From assembly GCA_021202465.1 (NCBI GenBank), contig JAJQCZ010000048.1, forward strand, positions 1 through 64,000: a stretch of 64,000 bases of DNA, read 5' to 3'. Made by a program: the position numbers and the translations under genes. Shown in pieces: positions 61,099 to 64,000 of the stretch. The notes beneath the pieces are model-generated. The model made no database searches. It was given only the letters and a program-made list of their open reading frames with translations, and was not told the DNA's origin. Positions within the stretch are counted from its first letter, which is position 1. Every line of letters begins with the position of its first letter. The stretch is from Lachnospiraceae bacterium (GTDB lineage Bacteria; Bacillota; Clostridia; Lachnospirales; Lachnospiraceae).

Positions 61099-61915
61099 GA
61101 AGAAACAGGCTTTTCTGTCCGGACCTTATCTGGTGTGGGCGGTGGGATTTATCGTTCTGCCTCTGCTGATGGTCCTCTATTACGGACTGACCAACGCCGA
61201 CGGAGGTTTCACGCTGGAGAATATCCTCGCCATTGGCGATTCGATTCACCTGCAGGCTCTGTGGCAGTCGATTCTGATCGCGCTGGGCAGTACGGTCATC
61301 AGTCTGGTGGTCGCCTATCCGCTGGCCTATATCCTCAGCAAGAAGCAGGGGGAGCGAAGCGGCGTGATCATTCTGATGTTCATTCTTCCCATGTGGATCA
61401 ATTTCCTGCTGCGGGTGATGGCACTGCAGATGATCCTCTCCAATACGGGTATTTTAAATGCAATCCTGAGTTTCTTCGGGCTTCCTGCCCAGCACCTGCT
61501 CTATACACGGACGGCCATCCTCATCGGGATGACCTACGATTACCTTCCCTTTATGATTCTCCCTATTTACAACGCCATGTGCAAGATCGACCGCAACCTG
61601 ATCGACGCAGCGGCGGATCTGGGCGCGGGGAATCTGCTCATTTTCCGCAAGGTAGTGCTGCCGCTGTCCATGCCCGGGGTGATCAGCGGGATTCTCATGG
61701 TGTTTATCCCCAGCATCTCGGAGTTCGCCATCGCCGACATCCTGGGCGGGTCGAAGATTCTGCTGATTGGTAACGTCATCGAGCAGGAATTTACGACGAC
61801 GAACGACTGGAACCTGGGCTCCGGCCTGTCGGTCGTGCTGATGATCTTTATCTTCGTCAGTATGGCCATCCTCAATAAGAACGACGCCGAGGGGGAGGGA
61901 CAGATGCTATGGTAA
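61091..61915 (+). CDS. potB: Spermidine/putrescine ABC transporter permease PotB
   Basis: A 274-residue permease with six spans and the EAA-type loop DAAADLGAGNLLIFRKVVLPLSMPG that contacts the ATPase. The ATG at 61091 lies inside the potA stop region (overlap of eight bases), consistent with translational coupling; an in-frame ATG at 61070 is the alternative. It overlaps potC by seven bases. Confidence 0.92.
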   Translation: MNRKKQAFLSGPYLVWAVGFIVLPLLMVLYYGLTNADGGFTLENILAIGDSIHLQALWQSILIALGSTVISLVVAYPLAYILSKKQGERSGVIILMFILPMWINFLLRVMALQMILSNTGILNAILSFFGLPAQHLLYTRTAILIGMTYDYLPFMILPIYNAMCKIDRNLIDAAADLGAGNLLIFRKVVLPLSMPGVISGILMVFIPSISEFAIADILGGSKILLIGNVIEQEFTTTNDWNLGSGLSVVLMIFIFVSMAILNKNDAEGEGQMLW

Positions 61916-62691
61916 AGAAATGGCTGGAAAAATGCTACGTGGGGCTGATTTTCTTTCTCCTGTACGCCCCGATTCTGATTCTCATCGTCTGCTCCTTTAA
62001 CGCTTCCAAGTCCCGGACTGTCTGGGGCGGCTTCACACTGCACTGGTACACAGATCTGCTGCAGGACGCCGAGGTCATGGCGGCGGTGCAGACCTCTCTG
62101 GCGCTGACGACGACGTCGGCTGTGGTCGCTACAGTTCTGGGAACGCTGGCCTGCATCGGTATGGCGGCCATGAGCCAGCGGAAGCAGCAGGCGGTCATGA
62201 CGCTGACCAATATTCCCATGCTCAACGCGGACATCGTGACGGGCATCGCCATCATGCTGCTCTTCGTCCGTTTCGGGACGCTTGGCTATCTGTCCATGCT
62301 GGCGGCCCACATCACGCTGGGTGTCCCCTATGTGATTCTCAATGTCATGCCGAAGCTGCAGCAGACCAGCAAGAGCATCTACGAGGCAGCGCTCGATCTG
62401 GGGGCCTCCCCGGGGCATGCCTTCCTGCGGGTGGTGCTGCCGGATATCCTGCCGGGCATCCTCTCCGGTTTCCTGCTGGCCTTCACAATCTCGCTGGATG
62501 ACTTCGTGGTGACCTATTTCACCAAGGGAGCCGGGATCAATACGATTTCGACGATGATCTATCAGCAGGTGCGCCGGGGCATCAACCCGGAAATGTACGC
62601 CCTGTCGACGATTTTGTTTCTGACGGTGCTGCTGGTGCTCTGGGTCGTCAACCGGATCTCCGCGAAGCAGGTCCGGGAGACGCGCGTATAG
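61909..62691 (+). CDS. potC: Spermidine/putrescine ABC transporter permease PotC
   Basis: A 260-residue six-span permease. The first span is followed by the PotC-type segment KSRTVWGGFTLHWYTDLL, and the EAA loop is EAALDLGASPGHAFLRVVLPDILPG. TISLDDFVVTYF in the last part is characteristic of PotC. It pairs with PotB in the membrane and is 11 bases before potD. Confidence 0.93.
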   Translation: MVKKWLEKCYVGLIFFLLYAPILILIVCSFNASKSRTVWGGFTLHWYTDLLQDAEVMAAVQTSLALTTTSAVVATVLGTLACIGMAAMSQRKQQAVMTLTNIPMLNADIVTGIAIMLLFVRFGTLGYLSMLAAHITLGVPYVILNVMPKLQQTSKSIYEAALDLGASPGHAFLRVVLPDILPGILSGFLLAFTISLDDFVVTYFTKGAGINTISTMIYQQVRRGINPEMYALSTILFLTVLLVLWVVNRISAKQVRETRV

Positions 62692-62702
62692 GAGGGCAGA
62701 GG

Positions 62703-63761
62703 ATGAAAATGACACGAATCGGTCTGCCTGCGGCGCTGCTCCTGACGGTCCTTCTGACCGGCTGCGGCGGCGGGATTTCGACCTCTTCGGAGAATACGCT
62801 GGTCGTCTTCAATTACGGAGATTATATCGACATGGAGACCATCGAGATGTTCGAGGAGGAGACAGGTATCCAGGTGGAATACGAGCAGTATGTGACGCCG
62901 GAGGATATGTATACCAAATATAAATCCGGAGGAATTGCCTATGACCTGATCTGCACCTCGGATTATATGATTGAGAAGCTGATCCGCGAGGGTGAGGCGC
63001 TGACCATCGACACGGACTCGATGGAATACTATGACAACCTGGATGAGACCTACCTGGAATTCTGCCGGTCCTTTGATTCGGACAATGCCTATGCGGTGCC
63101 TTATTTCTGGGGAACCGTGGGCATCTGCTACAACACGGAGATGGTGGAGGAGGAGGTGACCAGCTGGGAGATTCTCTGGGATGAGACCTATGCGAATCAG
63201 ATCATCATGGAGAACAGTATGCGGGATGCCTTCCTGGTGCCGCTTAAATTTCTGGGATATTCCCTGAATACCGTGGCAGATCTGGAGCTGCGGGAGGCGC
63301 AGACCCTGCTCATGGAGCAGAAGGAGCTGGTCATGGCTTATCTGGTGGACGAATCCCGGGATGCCATGATCGCCGGGGACGCGGCGCTGGCCGTCATCTA
63401 TTCCGGCGATGCCACCGCGGCCATGGAGAGCAACGAGGCGCTGGATTATGTGGTGCCGGAGGAGGGGTCCAACATCTGGTTTGACTGCTGGATGATCCCT
63501 GCCAGCTGCACGCATAAGGAAAATGCGCAGAAATTTATTGACTTCATGAACCGCGAGGACATCGCGGCCATGAATTTCGAATATGTCTACTACGGGACGC
63601 CCAATGCCGCGGTGTATGAGAGCCTGGATGAGGAGACGAAGGCGGATTACACGATCTTCCCCGACGAAGAGATCCTGGAGAAATGTGAGGTCTATCAGTA
63701 TCTGGGTGAGGAGGCAGAGTCCCTGTACAATCAGCTCTGGAAGGAACTGAAGGCCTACTGA
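62703..63761 (+). CDS. potD: Spermidine/putrescine-binding lipoprotein
   Basis: A 352-residue solute-binding protein. The signal peptide ends in a lipobox with cysteine 21 (LLTGC), so it is a membrane-anchored lipoprotein. VFNYGDYIDMETIEMFEEET begins the first lobe, and acidic and aromatic residues that bind the polyamine amines in PotD are visible in the TSDYMI, PYFWGTVGI and NIWFDCWMIP segments. It completes the operon with an AGGAGGGCAGAGG site before the ATG. Confidence 0.92.
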   Translation: MKMTRIGLPAALLLTVLLTGCGGGISTSSENTLVVFNYGDYIDMETIEMFEEETGIQVEYEQYVTPEDMYTKYKSGGIAYDLICTSDYMIEKLIREGEALTIDTDSMEYYDNLDETYLEFCRSFDSDNAYAVPYFWGTVGICYNTEMVEEEVTSWEILWDETYANQIIMENSMRDAFLVPLKFLGYSLNTVADLELREAQTLLMEQKELVMAYLVDESRDAMIAGDAALAVIYSGDATAAMESNEALDYVVPEEGSNIWFDCWMIPASCTHKENAQKFIDFMNREDIAAMNFEYVYYGTPNAAVYESLDEETKADYTIFPDEEILEKCEVYQYLGEEAESLYNQLWKELKAY

Positions 63762-63814
63762 GAAGGAAGCGGGAAGCGCCGTTTCGCGGAGGCGGACGGC
63801 GGGGAGGAGAAATA

Positions 63815-64000
63815 ATGAATTACTGCGTGTTTGGCGCGTCCAGCAATCAGCTGGAGGAGAAATATCTGCGGGCGGGCTTCCGCCTGGGAGAATGCCTGGC
63901 CGGGCGGGGGCACGGCATCGTGTTCGGCGGCGGGAGCAGCGGACTCATGGGGGCTGTGGCCCGGGGCGTCCGTGCGGCGGGCGGCGCGGAGATCGTCGGC
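63815..64000 (+). CDS. LOG-family protein (lysine decarboxylase-like, TIGR00730), 3' end cut
   Basis: The first 62 codons are present and the frame is open to the last base of the window. MNYCVFGASSNQ and the Rossmann-type VFGGGSSGLMGAVARGV are typical of the LOG family, whose members are cytokinin-riboside-monophosphate phosphoribohydrolases or related nucleotide hydrolases and not true lysine decarboxylases. The second motif (PGGxGTxxE) is beyond the window, so activity cannot be judged. A GGGGAGGAG site precedes the ATG, 53 bases after potD. Confidence 0.85.
   Translation, partial: MNYCVFGASSNQLEEKYLRAGFRLGECLAGRGHGIVFGGGSSGLMGAVARGVRAAGGAEIVG

Overview
The window looks like the chromosome of a spore-lineage clostridial bacterium, most likely a gut Lachnospiraceae. 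Support comes from the gene order holB-ricT-trmN6-rsmI and rpmG-secE-nusG-rplK-rplA, an archaeal-type (type 3) ProS, the anaerobic class III ribonucleotide reductase pair, spmA/spmB, a DUF5711-kinase-regulator trio, and several copies of the Rpn-like nuclease and AAA-ATPase-like/PD-(D/E)XK families that are abundant in that family. Base composition is fairly GC-rich for a clostridium (judged by eye, not computed), with AT-rich islands around dinD (34.1-35.3 kb), the broken genes at 46.3-48 kb and several promoters. No rRNA, tRNA, CRISPR array or complete insertion sequence was seen.

Left part (0-18 kb) is accessory metabolism. A PucR-type regulator is divergent from a carboxylate permease. 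The permease is followed by a tightly coupled four-gene operon: esterase, beta-lactamase-fold serine hydrolase, cytosolic CapA-like metallophosphoesterase and MmgE/PrpD protein. The block is bounded by two nearly identical 5' ends of Rpn-like nuclease genes about 9.5 kb apart in direct orientation. Next is a GntR/FCD-regulated region: a fumarate-reductase-like flavoprotein (minus strand) and a plus-strand run of CoA-transferase, alpha/beta hydrolase, crotonase, 2-keto-3-deoxygluconate kinase and KDPG aldolase. This suggests that a substrate is worked on as a CoA ester or released from an ester, then funnelled to pyruvate and glyceraldehyde 3-phosphate.

From 18 to 31.6 kb: a glycyl radical enzyme interrupted by one missing base, a DUF5711/histidine kinase/response regulator operon, two tandem AEC transporters, proS, glyA, and the rpmG-secE-nusG-rplK-rplA cluster, which ends in a terminator instead of continuing into rplJ-rplL. 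From 31.8 to 46.3 kb: a second copy of the alpha/beta hydrolase with an MBL-fold hydrolase, a DNA-deoxyinosine glycosylase, dinD, a guanylate kinase-like gene, holB, ricT (with a repetitive tail), trmN6, rsmI, spmB and spmA (each broken by one missing base), a Nudix hydrolase, nrdG, an nrdD with a fused redoxin domain, and another Rpn-like gene.

From 46.3 to 64 kb: a stretch of gene remnants (truncated LysR and transporter pieces meeting head to head), a MATE pump, a PfkB kinase, two AAA-ATPase-like/PD-(D/E)XK genes flanking an ABC_ATPase-family protein and a PanE-like reductase, a secreted protein that is probably a beta-propeller, a third AEC transporter, a complete potABCD polyamine uptake operon, and the start of a LOG-family gene cut by the window edge. 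All functions are inferred from sequence read by eye; no search was run.
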